A stretch of 64,000 nucleotides of DNA from JAKVAV01 sp047632755 (GTDB lineage: Bacteria; Bacteroidota; Bacteroidia; Flavobacteriales_D; Cryomorphaceae): assembly GCA_047632755.1 (NCBI GenBank), contig JBLIDT010000013.1, positions 1 to 64,000 of the forward strand. Reading direction: 5' to 3'. The notes under the pieces are model-generated. The model did not search any database and had not been told where the DNA came from. It saw only the letters and a program-made list of their open reading frames with translations. Position numbers and translations under genes: made by a program. This document shows, in pieces, positions 63,618 through 64,000 of the stretch. Within the stretch, counting starts at the first letter, position 1. Each line of letters opens with the position of its first letter.

Positions 63618-63632
63618 GTCGTTTGCAACGAC
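63618..63632. other. Short palindrome between divergent genes
   Basis: GTCGTT (63618-63623), spacer TGC, AACGAC (63627-63632) is a perfect 6-bp inverted repeat in the gap between the MORN gene and the fasciclin-like gene. It has the size of a dimeric regulator site, but nothing else supports this. Confidence 0.3.
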
Positions 63633-63765
63633 CAAAGAAGAGATTGAAAGCCTTGACATTGTAACGATTGAGATTCCAGTTTATTAAGCTTTGTTAACAG
63701 GAGAAATTAAACAAGCAATATGCCTCTATGTTAAATGAATCTTAAATCCATAAAAAAACAAATCC

Positions 63766-64000
63766 ATGATTAAAGACCTGAGTAAATTCTCATTTTTTCT
63801 ATTTTTAAGTTTAACATTAGTAATGACGTCTTGCGATGACGATGACGACGAAGATCCGCAGGTAAATCCACCATCAGGGCCAACACAGAACATTGCGGAA
63901 TTGGCATTAGCCAGCCCACAGTTCAGCATCTTAGTAGAAGCTTTAACAGCCACTGGTTTGGTTGATGCAGTTGCCGCTGATGGCCCTATGACCGTATTTG
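63766..64000 (+). CDS. Fasciclin (FAS1)-domain lipoprotein, 5' part, cut by the window end
   Basis: The open frame begins with ATG at 63766 and runs off the window after 78 codons. It starts with a signal peptide and lipoprotein Cys (LVMTSC, Cys about 23) followed by a run of Asp/Glu, then a Pro/Gly-rich linker. From about residue 45 (NIAELALASPQFSILVEALT, then GLVDAVAADGPMTVF) it matches the beginning of a FAS1 domain, an adhesion fold. The acidic residues after the Cys resemble the export signal for surface lipoproteins in Bacteroidota. The rest is not visible. Confidence 0.85.
   Translation, partial: MIKDLSKFSFFLFLSLTLVMTSCDDDDDEDPQVNPPSGPTQNIAELALASPQFSILVEALTATGLVDAVAADGPMTVF

Noticed and set aside
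1..64000. CRISPR arrays, tRNA or rRNA genes, insertion sequences, prophage or integrative elements
   Set aside because: No repeated spacer pattern, cloverleaf sequence, transposase, integrase or long terminal repeats were seen on either strand.

Overview
The window reads as chromosomal DNA of a Bacteroidota bacterium, most likely a marine or aquatic member of the Flavobacteriales. The signs are a full-length SprA/Sov type IX secretion (T9SS) translocon, several proteins with T9SS C-terminal sorting domains, an Alternative Complex III (actABCDEF) next to cytochrome c oxidase genes, a methionine synthase split into two genes, and repeated promoter boxes of the Bacteroidota form TAnnTTTG. There are no tRNA or rRNA genes, no CRISPR array, and no phage or insertion sequence. 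Nearly all the DNA is coding, no gap exceeds 300 bases, and most genes lie on the minus strand.

Layout. 1-5.0 kb: the tail of a plus-strand gene, then tsaB, an RND/MacA-type adaptor and TolC, then an OmpA-family protein. 5.0-13.2 kb: one long minus-strand operon running ctaB, two subunit III genes, a subunit IV-like gene, SCO1, DUF420, a small CxxC membrane protein, and the two halves of methionine synthase. 13.2-19.4 kb: a surface-polysaccharide operon (gmd, fcl, a Wzi-like barrel, a WecA-like transferase, a second Wzi-like barrel). 19.4-22.7 kb: deoC with two aldehyde dehydrogenase genes that look like a split ALDH16. 22.8-26.1 kb: a large T9SS cargo gene interrupted by several lesions. 26.2-36.4 kb: ruvA-sprA-gcvH-vanZ-tonB-tonB. 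36.5-37.8 kb: a sirtuin and a convergent T9SS cargo gene. 38.1-43.6 kb: a plus-strand cluster of three thioredoxin-fold proteins and two outer-membrane barrels. 43.7-45.0 kb: a 66-residue protein and ruvB. 45.0-56.5 kb: actABCDEF-ctaC-ctaD. 56.7-61.8 kb: a SPOR protein and rimP-nusA-infB. 61.9-64 kb: a MORN-repeat secreted protein and the start of a fasciclin-like lipoprotein.

How the genes fit together. The two respiratory blocks are complementary: ACIII plus oxidase subunits I and II in one, and heme o synthase, subunits III and IV, SCO copper chaperone and DUF420 assembly factor in the other. SprA would export the T9SS-tagged proteins. The 38.1-43.6 kb cluster is the best candidate for an under-described system: a T9SS-secreted Omp28-like protein, a periplasmic TlpA-type protein and an Omp28-like lipoprotein each carry a CxxC and a plausible cis-proline loop, and they sit with a DUF6029 barrel that has a C-terminal cysteine pair. 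Other items to check are the split ALDH16 pair, a terminator-like hairpin in the leader of rimP-nusA-infB, and the paired compensating frameshifts in the large cargo gene.

All family names come from recognising motifs by eye; no database search was run. Several starts were moved inward from the longest open frame because signal peptides, promoters or neighbouring genes required it.
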